A stretch of DNA of 49,834 bases from Micromonospora chalcea (GTDB lineage: Bacteria > Actinomycetota > Actinomycetes > Mycobacteriales > Micromonosporaceae), in assembly GCF_002926165.1 (NCBI RefSeq), contig NZ_MAGP01000128.1:1-49834 (forward strand), read 5' to 3'. Shown here one piece after another: positions 23,307 through 31,635 of this stretch. Both the position numbers and the translations under genes were made by a program. The notes beneath the pieces were generated by a model. It did not search any database, had not been told where the DNA came from, and saw only the letters and a program-made list of their open reading frames with translations. The stretch's first letter is position 1. Each line of letters begins with the position of its first letter.

Positions 23307-24505
23307 CCGGGCCGGCCGACCCCGGGGAACTGGCCGTCCGGGTCCGGCACCGGTTCGCCGCCGAGGCGACGCCGGTCACCCCGGCGGCGATCGTCTCGGC
23401 CGTACGCGCCGAACCGGCGACCGCGGTGCTCGGCGACACCACGTTGCTGCGGATCGCCGACCGGGTCCACGACGACCTGATCGGCGCCGGTCCGCTCGCG
23501 CCGCTGCTCGCCGACCCGCAGGTCACCGACGTGCTGGTGAACGGGGTACGGGTCTGGGTCGACAGGGGGCAGGGGCTGCGTCAGGTGGCGGTGCCGCTGG
23601 GCACGCTCGACGACGTACGCCGGTTGGCGCAGCGCCTCACCGCCGCTGCCGGACGCAGGCTGGACGACGCCGCGCCGTACGCCGACGCGCGGCTGCCCGA
23701 CGGCACCCGGTTGCACGCCGTGCTGCCGCCGGTGGCGACCGACGGGCCGTACCTGTCGCTGCGTACCTTCCGGCAGCGGCCGTTCACCCTCGACGAGCTG
23801 GTGGATCGGGGCACGGTTGCCCGGCCGGTCGCGCCGCTGCTCGCCGCAGTGGTGGCCGGCCGCCTCGCGTACCTGGTCAGCGGCGGCACCGGCTCCGGCA
23901 AGACGACGCTGCTCAACACGCTGCTCGGGCTGGTGCCCGGCACCGAGCGGATCGTGCTGGTGGAGGACGCCGCCGAGCTGCGGCCGGTGCACCCGCACGT
24001 GATCGGGTTGCAGGCGCGTACCGCGAACGTCGAGGGCGCCGGTGCCGTCGGGCTCGGTGACCTGGTCCGGCAGGCACTGCGGATGCGGCCGGACCGGCTG
24101 GTCGTGGGCGAGTGCCGGGGCGCCGAGGTGGTGGACCTGCTCGCCGCGTTGAACACCGGCCACGACGGCGGGGCGGGGACGCTGCACGCGAACGCTCCGG
24201 CCGACGTCCCGGCCCGGCTGGAAGCGCTCGGGATGCTCGGCGGTCTGCCGCGCCTCGCACTGCACGCGCAGGTCGCCGCCGCGCTGCAGGTCGTCCTCCA
24301 GCTCCGCCGGACCGGCGAGGGGCGGGTGCTGGACTCCATCGGCCTGCTGCTGCCCGACGGCCCCGACCGCGTGGTGACAGTGGTTCCGGCCTGGGTACGA
24401 GGACGGGGTCCCGGTCCGGCGGCCCGTGCGCTCGGCGCCCTGCTGCGGCAGCGGGGTGTGCCGGTGCCGCCGATCCTCCAGGTGCCCGGGGCGGAACCGT
24501 CGTGA
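23303..24505 (+). CDS. tadA: TadA/CpaF secretion ATPase
   Basis: A 400-residue type II/IV secretion ATPase. The N-terminal domain (about 1-180: LLADPQVTDVLVNG, LSLRTFRQRPF) is typical of TadA. The Walker A is GGTGSGKTT at 194-202 (K200), with the Asp box VLVEDAAEL and a VVGECRGAEVVDLL Walker B following, and the His box TLHANAP. It should energise assembly of Flp-type pili from the cytoplasmic side of the membrane. The ATG overlaps the ssd stop and the tadA stop overlaps the tadB GTG, so translation is coupled through the operon. Confidence 0.95.
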   Translation: MTGPADPGELAVRVRHRFAAEATPVTPAAIVSAVRAEPATAVLGDTTLLRIADRVHDDLIGAGPLAPLLADPQVTDVLVNGVRVWVDRGQGLRQVAVPLGTLDDVRRLAQRLTAAAGRRLDDAAPYADARLPDGTRLHAVLPPVATDGPYLSLRTFRQRPFTLDELVDRGTVARPVAPLLAAVVAGRLAYLVSGGTGSGKTTLLNTLLGLVPGTERIVLVEDAAELRPVHPHVIGLQARTANVEGAGAVGLGDLVRQALRMRPDRLVVGECRGAEVVDLLAALNTGHDGGAGTLHANAPADVPARLEALGMLGGLPRLALHAQVAAALQVVLQLRRTGEGRVLDSIGLLLPDGPDRVVTVVPAWVRGRGPGPAARALGALLRQRGVPVPPILQVPGAEPS

Positions 24506-25515
24506 CCGCGCAGCTCGGGCTGGTGGCGCTGCTTCTCGCGGTCGCGGCAGCGGCCGTCGCCTGGCCGGTACGCGCGGGTCGCGCCCGGCGACTGGCGGTC
24601 CTGGGCGGCGGTCCGGCCCAGCGGGCAGGCGGTTCGCGCCGTCCGCTCGACGCCGGGCCGCAGTCGTCCGGCCAGCCACCGGGCCGCGCTCGGGAACCAC
24701 GTCGGCCCGGAGCCGGGCACCCGGCACATCAGTGGATCAGCCCCGGCCCTGCCGCCGACCGGGCAGGGCAGTGGACCGGCGTCGGGCCTGCTCCCGAGCC
24801 GGCGCAACGGGCAGGGAAGCGGGCCGGCCTCGGGCCTGCGTCCGCGCTGGCGCATCGGGCACGGCGGTGGGTCGGCCTCGGCCCGGGGACGCTCGCGGCG
24901 GACGGCGACCGGGCCGCCGGTCCGCCGGTCCTGTTCACGCCTCGACGCGCGCTACCCGTGGCGGCGCTGCTCGGCGCCGTGTCCGGGGCGCTGCTCGGCG
25001 GTCCGGTGGCGGCCCTGGCGCTGGCCACCTACGGCGTCCTCGCGGCCCGGGCGGTGCTGCGTCGGCGTACCCGAAGGGCGGCCGCGCTCGCGCACCGCCG
25101 CGACCTCGACCGGCTGGCCGCCGTCGCCGCCGACCTGCGGGCCGGGCTGCCGGCCGACCTGGACGACGGGCCGGGCCGGGTCGCGCGCCTGGCCCGGGCC
25201 GCCGGGAAGCTGGCCGACCGCACCGGAGCGCCCCTGGCCGACCTGCTGGAACGGATCGAGGCCGACGCCCGTGCCGCCGACCGGGGGCTCGCCGCTGCCG
25301 CCGCCCAGGCCGCCGGGGCCCGGGCGACCGCCTGGCTGCTCGCCGCGCTGCCCCTGGGCGGGATCGGCCTGGGCTACGGCATCGGGGTGGACCCGGTGGC
25401 GGTGCTTCTGCACACGCCGGTAGGTGGCGGCAGCGCGCTGGCGGCCGTCGCGTTGCAGGTCGGCGGGCTGCTCTGGGCGGAGCGGCTCGGCGTCACACCC
25501 GGGCGGGCCGTCTGA
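24502..25515 (+). CDS. tadB: TadB-like pilus assembly membrane protein
   Basis: A 337-residue inner-membrane platform protein of the T2SF group. It has an N-terminal helix (about 3-21), a pair of hydrophobic segments (about 150-185), a T2SF-like cytoplasmic stretch (LDRLAAVAADLRAGL) and C-terminal helices (AWLLAALPLGGIGLGYGIGV and near 315-330). Residues about 75-130 hold an unusual degenerate repeat of about 16 residues (HQWISPGPA, GQWTGVGPAP, GKRAGLGPAS, RRWVGLGPG) absent from normal TadB. It works with TadC as the pilus platform. GTG overlaps the tadA stop. Confidence 0.85.
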   Translation: MTAQLGLVALLLAVAAAAVAWPVRAGRARRLAVLGGGPAQRAGGSRRPLDAGPQSSGQPPGRAREPRRPGAGHPAHQWISPGPAADRAGQWTGVGPAPEPAQRAGKRAGLGPASALAHRARRWVGLGPGTLAADGDRAAGPPVLFTPRRALPVAALLGAVSGALLGGPVAALALATYGVLAARAVLRRRTRRAAALAHRRDLDRLAAVAADLRAGLPADLDDGPGRVARLARAAGKLADRTGAPLADLLERIEADARAADRGLAAAAAQAAGARATAWLLAALPLGGIGLGYGIGVDPVAVLLHTPVGGGSALAAVALQVGGLLWAERLGVTPGRAV

Positions 25516-26243
25516 TGTCCCGCCAGGTGCTGGCCGCCGTGTGCCTCGGTGGCGCCGCGTCGCTCCTGCTCGTCGCCGTTCCGGCGGCCCGCCCGGCCCG
25601 GCGGTTGCGCCGGCTCGCCCCGGCGCCCCGGCGGCCCCGCCCGGCGTGGTGGCCGGATCGGGTACGGCTGGGCGCGGCGCTGGCCGGGCTGGCCGTGCCG
25701 GTGGTGGTCGGCGGCTGGACCGGTCTGTTCCTCGGGCTGCTGGCCGGTGTCGCCGCCGATCGCCTGCTCCGGCGGATCGAGCCGCGCGCCGTCCGGGACC
25801 GACGGCTGCGGGAGACGGCCGATCTGCCGCTGGCCGCGGACCTGCTGGCCGCCGCGCTGCGGGCGGGCGCCCCGGTCGACCGTTCGGCGCTGGCGGTCGC
25901 CGAGGCGCTCGGCGGCCCGCTCGCTGACCGGCTCGGCCGGGTGGGCCGCACGCTGGGCCTGGGCGGTACGGCAACCGAGGCATGGGCGCACCTGAGCTGC
26001 GTGGCCGGGGCCGAACCCGTGGTCACGGCGGCGGTCCGGTCGTCGAACAGTGGTGCCGCGTTGGCTCGCGCGTTGACCCGGCTCGCCGACGATCTCCGTG
26101 CCGAGCGGTCAATCGCCGCCGAGGCGGCCGCCCGGCGCGCGGGCGTGCTCATCGTGCTGCCGCTCGGGCTCTGTTTCCTGCCCGCCTTCATTCTCGCCGG
26201 TCTGGTGCCGGTGATCGTCGCTGTTCTCGGCGACGTGCTGTGA
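25515..26243 (+). CDS. tadC: TadC-like pilus assembly membrane protein (T2SF domain)
   Basis: A 242-residue membrane protein. Two N-terminal hydrophobic segments (about 5-24, 52-82) lead into a T2SF domain (LPLAADLLAAALRAGAPVDRSALAVAEALGGPLADRL) and a C-terminal hydrophobic segment (GVLIVLPLGLCFLPAFILAGLVPVIVAVLG). The sequence is short for a full T2SF protein, as usual for actinobacterial TadC. The ATG shares one base with the tadB stop (TGATG), continuing the translational coupling. Expected to form the pilus assembly platform with TadB. Confidence 0.88.
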   Translation: MSRQVLAAVCLGGAASLLLVAVPAARPARRLRRLAPAPRRPRPAWWPDRVRLGAALAGLAVPVVVGGWTGLFLGLLAGVAADRLLRRIEPRAVRDRRLRETADLPLAADLLAAALRAGAPVDRSALAVAEALGGPLADRLGRVGRTLGLGGTATEAWAHLSCVAGAEPVVTAAVRSSNSGAALARALTRLADDLRAERSIAAEAAARRAGVLIVLPLGLCFLPAFILAGLVPVIVAVLGDVL

Positions 26244-26266
26244 ACCATCGAGAAGGGACGAACGAC

Positions 26267-26434
26267 ATGCGCAAACTCCTCACCCGCCTGCGGGGTGACG
26301 CCGGCATGAACACCGCCGAGTACGCCGTGGGCACGCTCGCCGCGGTCGCCTTCGCCGGGATCCTGTTGAAGGTGCTGACCTCCGGCAACGTGCAGTCCGC
26401 GCTGACCGCCGTCATCGACCGGGCCCTGAAGTGA
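26267..26434 (+). CDS. Flp-type pilin-like small protein (DUF4244)
   Basis: A 55-residue protein: a basic start (MRKLLTRLRGDAGMNTAEYA), then a hydrophobic helix (VGTLAAVAFAGILLKVL). The G-M-N-T-A-E-Y segment is the prepilin cleavage/assembly region, with the Glu-Tyr pair typical of Flp pilins. It corresponds in position and size to Rv3656c. It is the probable major pilin subunit, cut by a prepilin peptidase encoded elsewhere. AGAAGGGA precedes the ATG; the 23-base gap from tadC is the largest in the operon, consistent with stronger independent translation. Confidence 0.88.
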   Translation: MRKLLTRLRGDAGMNTAEYAVGTLAAVAFAGILLKVLTSGNVQSALTAVIDRALK

Positions 26435-26937
26435 TCCGGCGCCGGTGGGCCGACCGCTGGTTTCCCGCTCCGGCGCACCCGCTGGGCGTCCCGGCCGAGG
26501 CGGGCCCGATCCGCGGCGCTGCCGGCATCCGGGCCGGGGCGGTCGGGCGTGCCCTCGTCCGCCTGCTCCGCCGGGGACGTTCGTGGGCAGCGTGCGAGCG
26601 GGGCTCCTTCACCGCCGAACTGGCGGCCGGCCTGCCGGCGCTCATGCTGCTGCTCGTCGCGGGGCTGACGGCGGTGAACGCGGTCGGTACCCGGGTCGGC
26701 TGCGTCGACGCAGCCCGGGAGGCGGCGCTCGCTGCGGCCCGGGGCGAGTCCGGCGAGGTCGCCGGCCAGCGGTACGCCCCCGACGGTGCCGAGGTGTCGG
26801 TGACTGTGGCAGGCGACCGGGTCACGGCGACGGTTCGGGCGCCGGTCCGGACGTTCGGCGCGCTGCTGCCGCGACTGAGCGTGTCGGGGCAGGCGGCAGC
26901 GGCTGTGGAACCCGGCGCGCCGGGGCCGGTGCCGTGA
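26431..26937 (+). CDS. TadE family type IV pilus minor pilin
   Basis: A 168-residue protein whose GTG overlaps the stop of the Flp gene. A long basic N-terminus (about 1-55) precedes ERGSFTAELAAGLPALMLLLVAGLTAVNAV, a TadE-type helix with the conserved Glu. A small periplasmic beta domain (EVSVTVAGDRVTATVRAPV) follows. This matches Rv3655c in place and type. It is likely a pseudopilin that primes or tips the Flp pilus. The N-terminus is longer than needed; a start nearer ERGSF is possible, but the overlap supports the annotated one. Confidence 0.82.
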   Translation: MIRRRWADRWFPAPAHPLGVPAEAGPIRGAAGIRAGAVGRALVRLLRRGRSWAACERGSFTAELAAGLPALMLLLVAGLTAVNAVGTRVGCVDAAREAALAAARGESGEVAGQRYAPDGAEVSVTVAGDRVTATVRAPVRTFGALLPRLSVSGQAAAAVEPGAPGPVP

Positions 26938-27317
26938 CGGCCGTCCGGGCGTCGTGCCGAACCGCCGCCGAGCGGGGCGGAGCCACTGTGTGCCTGCTCG
27001 CGATCGGGCTGGTGTTCGTGCTGGTCGGGATGTTCGGCGCGGCGCTCGGGGCCGCCCGCTGTGCTCGGCACCAGGCCCGCAACGCGGCGGACTTCGGGGC
27101 GCTCGCCGGTGCCGGGCGGGTGCTCGACGGCGTCGAGGGCGCGTGCGCTCGCGCGGCCGAGCTGGTGGCGGCCAACGGCGGCCGGATGACCGGCTGCCGG
27201 ATCGACGGGCTCGATCTGATCGTCACGGCGCGGGTACGTGTCGAGCCGCTGCCCGGGCTGACCCGGGACGCCACCGCGACGTCCCGGGCCGGGCGGGCCC
27301 GGGACACCGACGGTTGA
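26934..27317 (+). CDS. TadE-like / Rv3654c family pilus-associated protein
   Basis: A 127-residue protein from a GTG overlapping the previous stop. It has an N-terminal segment AAERGGATVCLLAIGLVFVLVGMFGAALGA resembling a pseudopilin helix (RG-A-T in place of the usual G-x-x-x-x-E), then ARHQARNAADFGALAGAGRVLDG, typical of the TadG-like/Rv3654c family, and a short beta region. It is the last gene of the operon. It probably assists pilus assembly at the membrane; the function of this subfamily is not established. Confidence 0.82.
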   Translation: MTAVRASCRTAAERGGATVCLLAIGLVFVLVGMFGAALGAARCARHQARNAADFGALAGAGRVLDGVEGACARAAELVAANGGRMTGCRIDGLDLIVTARVRVEPLPGLTRDATATSRAGRARDTDG

Positions 27318-27319
27318 GG

Positions 27320-27364
27320 CGGCCGAGCCGGGGGCGTCGATCGCTGGCGCTCCGGGCTCGGCCG
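27320..27364. terminator. Convergent hairpin after the tad operon
   Basis: CGGCCGAGCC pairs with GGCTCGGCCG around a 25-base loop. It lies between the convergent tad operon and LURP-one-like gene and could terminate both. Confidence 0.5.
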
Positions 27365-27388
27365 GCGGGTGGAAAAGGTGGCGCGGGG

Positions 27389-27967
27389 TCAGCGGGACTG
27401 GAGCGCGTCCAACCCGACGGCCATCGCGATGACCAGGCGACGGTCGATCTGCGGGTGGTGGATGTCGACGACGTACCGGTCGCGCAGGCCCCACTTCTTG
27501 TCGACCGAGAACACCGGCTGGCCACCGGCCACGAAGTCGAAGTGGTACGGCAGCCAGGAGAGCGAGTCGACGAACCGGCGCAGCAGCGCGACCGGCAGGC
27601 TGCGCTCCTGCCCGGTGGCCGGCGGCAGCCCGGGCTGCTCGACGTGCCACGTCGAGCGCAGCAGCGACTGCGCGAAGTCCTTGCGGAACAGCCCGATCGG
27701 GTTGCCGGCGTGGTCGGTCACGTCGTATGTGGCGCCGAGGTCGAGCCGCTGCCGGGCCTTGAACCCGAGAAGGGGGTACTGCTTGGAGTCGTCGGTGTAG
27801 ATGGTCACCTGCTCCTTGAAGGCGAGCCGCTTCTGCTGCGCGAACGCGAGCAGCCCGGCCTCGGAGCCGTCGGGTGCCGCGGCGTGCACCTCGTACTGGT
27901 TGACCATCATCCGGATCCGCTGTCGGACGATGAACCGGTTATGGGCCTGCAGGTTGTCGAGCGACAT
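27389..27967 (-). CDS. LURP-one-related / scramblase-fold protein
   Basis: A 192-residue protein. The segments RMMVNQYEVHAA, LLAFAQQKRLAFKEQVTIYTDD, ARQRLDLGATYDVTDHAGNPIGLFRKDF and WLPYHFDFVAGGQPVFSVDKKWGLRDRYVVDI are those of the LURP-one-related/Tubby-like C-terminal fold (PF04525/scramblase group), a beta-barrel around one helix. Function in bacteria is unknown; lipid or nucleotide binding has been proposed for relatives. No signal peptide is seen, so it is cytosolic or membrane-peripheral. AAGGAG stands seven bases before the ATG. It converges on the tad operon. Confidence 0.85.
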   Translation of the reverse strand: MSLDNLQAHNRFIVRQRIRMMVNQYEVHAAAPDGSEAGLLAFAQQKRLAFKEQVTIYTDDSKQYPLLGFKARQRLDLGATYDVTDHAGNPIGLFRKDFAQSLLRSTWHVEQPGLPPATGQERSLPVALLRRFVDSLSWLPYHFDFVAGGQPVFSVDKKWGLRDRYVVDIHHPQIDRRLVIAMAVGLDALQSR

Positions 27968-28108
27968 CAGATCTCCTTCGAGGGGTCGCCGGAGTCTCGC
28001 ACAGCAGGCCCGCCGCCGCTTGCCCCCGCTCGCGCCAGGATCACCGCTCGCGAGGGCCTCCGGCTTCCGGGCACCCACCCACCCCACAAGGCGAACGACG
28101 ACGAAAGG

Positions 28109-28315
28109 TCAACGACCGCCGTCGACCGTGGCCTTCATCGCCCAACTGTTCAGCACCTGGTGAATGCCGCGCAGGCGCTCGTTGATCTGCTCCAGCCGCT
28201 CCGCCTGGGCGAGCGTGGCCAGCGCGGTGCCCAGCGCGATCTGCTGGTCGGGGGTTAGGTTTTCCTGGTCGATGGTGTAGAGCAATTCGACGGTCTCGGC
28301 GATCGTGTCGGCCAC
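28109..28315 (-). CDS. Small hypothetical protein
   Basis: A 68-residue acidic, helical protein (MADTIAETVELLYTIDQENL at the start, then helix-forming TLAQAERLEQINERLRGIHQ). No family is recognised. Support comes from a GTG start with GGAGG seven bases upstream and from codon bias. It lies upstream of the LURP-one-like gene on the same strand, and a LacI-type operator candidate lies 57 bases upstream of it. Function unknown. Confidence 0.65.
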   Translation of the reverse strand: MADTIAETVELLYTIDQENLTPDQQIALGTALATLAQAERLEQINERLRGIHQVLNSWAMKATVDGGR

Positions 28316-28371
28316 GGCGGCACCTCCGGCGGGACGGGTCTGGGGTCACCTGCGCTACCGGAAATGATGCA

Positions 28372-28385
28372 TGGAAGCGCTCCCA
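28372..28385. promoter_or_regulatory. CebR-like (LacI family) operator candidate
   Basis: TGGAAGCGCTCCCA differs at one base from the perfect 14-base palindrome TGGGAGCGCTCCCA known as the binding site of the cellobiose-responsive repressor CebR in Streptomyces. Wider palindromy (GATGCATGGA ... TCCCATACATC) extends it to about 26 bases. It lies upstream of the 68-residue gene; no sugar-use gene is near. Confidence 0.55.
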
Positions 28386-28456
28386 TACATCAATGCCCCG
28401 AGGGCCCTACCCTCATGCACCCGTCCCACCAACCAGACCCCCGGGGCACGGCTCAC

Positions 28457-28728
28457 CTTGATCGACACCAGTTCGGCGAAGTGGCGGGGTCTGCCACCTG
28501 TGGATGCCGCAACCTCCCCGAGCTGGCGGCCGGGCACGAGCCTGAGCGCCCGCCCGATGCGGTCCGGCCGGTCTGACACTCGGGCCCGTGAAGTGGCCGG
28601 AACCTGCTTGATCGACACCAGTTCGGGGAGGTGGTGGGGTCCGGCACCTGTCGATGCCGCAACCTCCCCGGAGTGGCGCGCGGGCAGCAGTCCGAGCGCC
28701 GCCCGCCCGGCCCGGACTGGCCGGTCAG
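28457..28728. repeat. Two direct repeats with 150-base period
   Basis: Units starting CTTGATCGACACCAGTTCGG at 28457 and again at 28607 continue for about 120 bases each with related sequence (GTGGATGCCGCAACCTCCCCG against GTCGATGCCGCAACCTCCCCG, written here in part). Each unit has internal imperfect palindromy between its GGGGAGGT-type and ACCTCCCC segments. They fill most of the 409-base gap between the small gene and the helicase, reaching the helicase stop codon, and may act as a terminator or be a mobile repeat. Confidence 0.7.
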
Positions 28729-31151
28729 GCGGGTGGGCCGCCGGCCGTCTGAGCTGGGCGGGCCACCCGGTCGCCCTGCCGGGGCAACGCCTCGCCGCGC
28801 CCCGGGCCGGCCACCGCGTCCGGGCCGCCGACCGTGGCGAGATTCGCCAGCACCACGTCGAGGACCTTCACCGCCTCTGCCTTCGCCAGCGGGTTGTTGC
28901 CGTTTCCGCACTTCGGGGACTGGACGCAGGACGGGCACCCGGTCTCGCACCCGCACTCGGCGATCGCGTCCCGGGTGGCGCGCAGCCAGGCGGCGGCGGT
29001 GCCGTACGCCCGCTCGGCGAAACCCGCCCCGCCGGGATGCCCGTCGTAGACGAAGACCGTGGGCGCCTCGGTGTCCGGGTGCAGGGCGGTGGACAGCCCA
29101 CCGATGTCCCAGCGATCGCAGGTCGCCATCAGCGGCAGCAGGCCGATGGCGGCGTGCTCGGCGGCGTGCAGCGCGCCCGGCACGTCGGCCGCCTCGACAC
29201 CGGCGGCGGTCAGCGACTCGGGGGAGAGCGTGAACCACACCGCGACGGTGCGCAGCTCCCGGGCCGGCAGGTCGAGCGGGCGGGTGTCGATCACCTCGCC
29301 GGTGGCGATGCGCCGCCGCTGGTACGACACCACCTGGCTGGTCACGTCCACCTCGCCGAGGAAGAGACCGACCGGGCCGGCGTCCACGTACGAGCGGACC
29401 GACACCACCGACAGTGAGGTGACGTCGCGGGCGTGGGTGGACCAGTCCGGCTCCTCGGCGTGCACGAGCGCGCACCCGTCGGCCAGGTCGAGTGAGTCGA
29501 CCACGTACGAGACGCCCTGGTGCAGGTAGACCGCGCCGGTGTGCAGCAGGAAGTGCGACGATCCGCCGTCGACGGTGCCGAGCAGCCGGCCGGTGGACTC
29601 CTCCACCACGCAGACCGGGGCGCCGCCCTCGCCGCGCAGGTCGACCTCGGGGCGTTCCCGGTGCCGCCAGTACCAGCCGGTGGGCCGCTGCCGCAGCGCC
29701 CCCGCCTCGACCAGAGAGTCCACCGCCTCCTTCGCGCCCTCACCGAACAGGTCAAGGTCGGCGGGGGTGAGCGGGGACTCGTGGGCGGCGCAGGCGAGCT
29801 GCGGCGCGAGGACGTACGGGTTGGCGGGGTCGAGCACCGTCGCCTCGACCGGCCGCCCGAACAGCGCCTCCGGGTGGTGCACCAGGTAGGTGTCGAGCGG
29901 GTCGTCCCGGGCCACCAGCACGGCGAGCGCCTCGTCGCCGGAGCGCCCGGCCCGCCCGGCCTGCTGCCACAGCGACGCGCGGGTGCCGGGCCAGCCGCAG
30001 ATCAGCACCGCGTCCAGCCCGACCAGGTCGACGCCGAGTTCGAGCGCGTTCGTGGAGGCGAGCCCGAGCAGGTCGCCGTGCAGCAGCGCCCGTTCCAGCT
30101 CGCGGCGTTCCTCGCGCAGGTAGCCGGCCCGGTAGGCGGCCACCCGCTCGCCGAGGCCGGGCACCGCCTCGTCCAGCGACCGCCGGGCGTTCGCGGCGAC
30201 CACCTCGGCGCCCCGGCGGGACCGCACGAACGCGAGCGTGCGTGCCCCCTCGACCACGCTGTCGGCGAGCAGGTCGGCGGTCTCCCGCAGCGCCGAGCGC
30301 CGGACCTGGACGAGGTCGGCGTCGACGGACGAGTCGGTGGGCGGCAGCAGCGGCGGCTCCCAGAGCGCGAACGTCACGCCGCCGCGCGGCGACGTGTCCT
30401 CGGTGACGGCGGTGACTGTTAGGCCGGTGAGCCGCCCGGCCGCCGTCGCCGGGTCACCCGACGTGGCCGAGGCCAGCAGAAACACGGGGGTACGCCCGAA
30501 GCGGGCGCACTGCCGCCGCAACCGCCGCAGGACGTGCGCGACGTGTGAGCCGAAGACGCCCCGGTAGGTGTGGCACTCGTCGACCACCACGTACGCGAGG
30601 CGGCGCAGGAACCCGGACCAGTGGGCGTGGCCGGGCAGGATGCCGTGGTGCAGCATGTCCGGGTTGGTCAGCACGAACCGGGAGTGCCGGCGGATCCACT
30701 CCCGTTCGGCGCGTGGCGTGTCCCCGTCGTAGGTGGCGGGGCGTACCCCGTCGAGGTCGAGACCGGCGACGGCGCGGAGCTGGTCGGCGGCGAGCGCCTT
30801 GGTCGGTGCCAGGTAGAGCACAGTGGCGCGCGGGTCGACGAGCAGCGTGCTCAGCGCGGGCAGCTGGTACGCCAGGGACTTGCCGGACGCCGTGCCGGTG
30901 GCCACCACGACGTGATTGCCGGCGTACGCCAGCTCGGCGGCCTCGGCCTGGTGCCGCCACGGGGCGGTGACGCCGCGCCGCGCGAACGCCGCCCGCAGTT
31001 CCTCCGGCGCCCAGCCGGGCCACCCGACCGGCTCGCCGGTTCGGGCCGGGACGCGCTCGACGTGGGTGACCGGGTCGGTGGGGTGCCGCAGCCGCAGCCG
31101 GCGCAGCAGCTCACCCGGAGCACGCCGCGGGCCTGGGCTGTGGTCGGTCAC
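28725..31151 (-). CDS. DEAD/DEAH-box helicase with DUF1998 domain (MrfA/YprA-like)
   Basis: A protein of about 808 residues. Helicase motifs are visible: Q-motif region WRHQAEAAELA, motif I ATGTASGKSLAYQLPAL, Ia LAPTKALAADQL, motif II VVVDECHTYRG (DECH), motif III LLASAT, then LASTNALELGVDLVGLD and QQAGRAGRSG (motif VI). The C-terminal DUF1998 domain ends with the metal-binding cysteines ECGCETGCPSC...C. In Bacillus, MrfA of this family acts in mitomycin-type lesion repair; M. tuberculosis Rv3649 is the likely orthologue. The start is uncertain: GTG at 31151 or 31160. It is divergent from bldG. Confidence 0.9.
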   Translation of the reverse strand: MTDHSPGPRRAPGELLRRLRLRHPTDPVTHVERVPARTGEPVGWPGWAPEELRAAFARRGVTAPWRHQAEAAELAYAGNHVVVATGTASGKSLAYQLPALSTLLVDPRATVLYLAPTKALAADQLRAVAGLDLDGVRPATYDGDTPRAEREWIRRHSRFVLTNPDMLHHGILPGHAHWSGFLRRLAYVVVDECHTYRGVFGSHVAHVLRRLRRQCARFGRTPVFLLASATSGDPATAAGRLTGLTVTAVTEDTSPRGGVTFALWEPPLLPPTDSSVDADLVQVRRSALRETADLLADSVVEGARTLAFVRSRRGAEVVAANARRSLDEAVPGLGERVAAYRAGYLREERRELERALLHGDLLGLASTNALELGVDLVGLDAVLICGWPGTRASLWQQAGRAGRSGDEALAVLVARDDPLDTYLVHHPEALFGRPVEATVLDPANPYVLAPQLACAAHESPLTPADLDLFGEGAKEAVDSLVEAGALRQRPTGWYWRHRERPEVDLRGEGGAPVCVVEESTGRLLGTVDGGSSHFLLHTGAVYLHQGVSYVVDSLDLADGCALVHAEEPDWSTHARDVTSLSVVSVRSYVDAGPVGLFLGEVDVTSQVVSYQRRRIATGEVIDTRPLDLPARELRTVAVWFTLSPESLTAAGVEAADVPGALHAAEHAAIGLLPLMATCDRWDIGGLSTALHPDTEAPTVFVYDGHPGGAGFAERAYGTAAAWLRATRDAIAECGCETGCPSCVQSPKCGNGNNPLAKAEAVKVLDVVLANLATVGGPDAVAGPGRGEALPRQGDRVARPAQTAGGPPA

Positions 31152-31284
31152 GTCCTGCACTCTCGCACTGGTGTTCGGAATTGGGAACCGCAGGGTGGGG
31201 GTAAGGGAGGGGCGTGGCCGGTGATCCGAGAGGGCCGCACGGGGGATGGTTAGATGCCCTGGAGAGTTTACCGAGGAGGGGCCG

Positions 31285-31635
31285 ATGGAGCTGTCGCTGG
31301 CGACCCGCGCCGTGGGGGAGCACACGGTGCTCGAGGTCGGTGGTGAGGTGGACGTCTACACCGCCCCCCGCCTGCGGGAACGGCTTCTTGAGCTGATCGA
31401 CGGCGGGGCCCGCCACGTGGTGGTCGACCTGGGCCGGGTGGACTTCCTCGACTCGACCGGACTGGGCGTGCTGGTCGGCGCGCTCAAGCGGCTGCGCTCG
31501 GCCGGCGGCTCGTTCGCCCTGGTCTGCGACAAGGAGCCGCTGCTCAAGATTTTCCGGATCACCGCCCTGGACCAGGTCTTCCCGCTGCATCCGACGGTCG
31601 ACGCGGCCATCGCCGCCGACTCCACCGGCGCGTGA
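31285..31635 (+). CDS. bldG: BldG-type anti-sigma factor antagonist (STAS domain)
   Basis: A 116-residue STAS protein. The phosphorylatable serine is S57 in VDFLDSTGLG, the same position as in Streptomyces BldG, and the sequence LLKIFRITALDQVFP is the BldG/RsbV C-terminal helix. Unphosphorylated STAS antagonists bind anti-sigma factors and free sigma factors; BldG governs differentiation and stress responses in Streptomyces. GAGGAGGGG precedes the ATG. It overlaps the next gene, and the divergent helicase gene upstream matches the Streptomyces order. Confidence 0.93.
   Translation: MELSLATRAVGEHTVLEVGGEVDVYTAPRLRERLLELIDGGARHVVVDLGRVDFLDSTGLGVLVGALKRLRSAGGSFALVCDKEPLLKIFRITALDQVFPLHPTVDAAIAADSTGA

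Noticed and set aside
22025..24727. Minus-strand open frame of 900 codons across ssd and tadA
   Set aside because: Opposite two genes with clear motifs; the product is Arg/Pro/Ser-rich without domains.
28355..28618. Possible 87-residue minus-strand gene in the helicase/small-gene gap
   Set aside because: Most of it is a translation of the direct-repeat unit, and the start has no ribosome binding site; better explained as repeat DNA.
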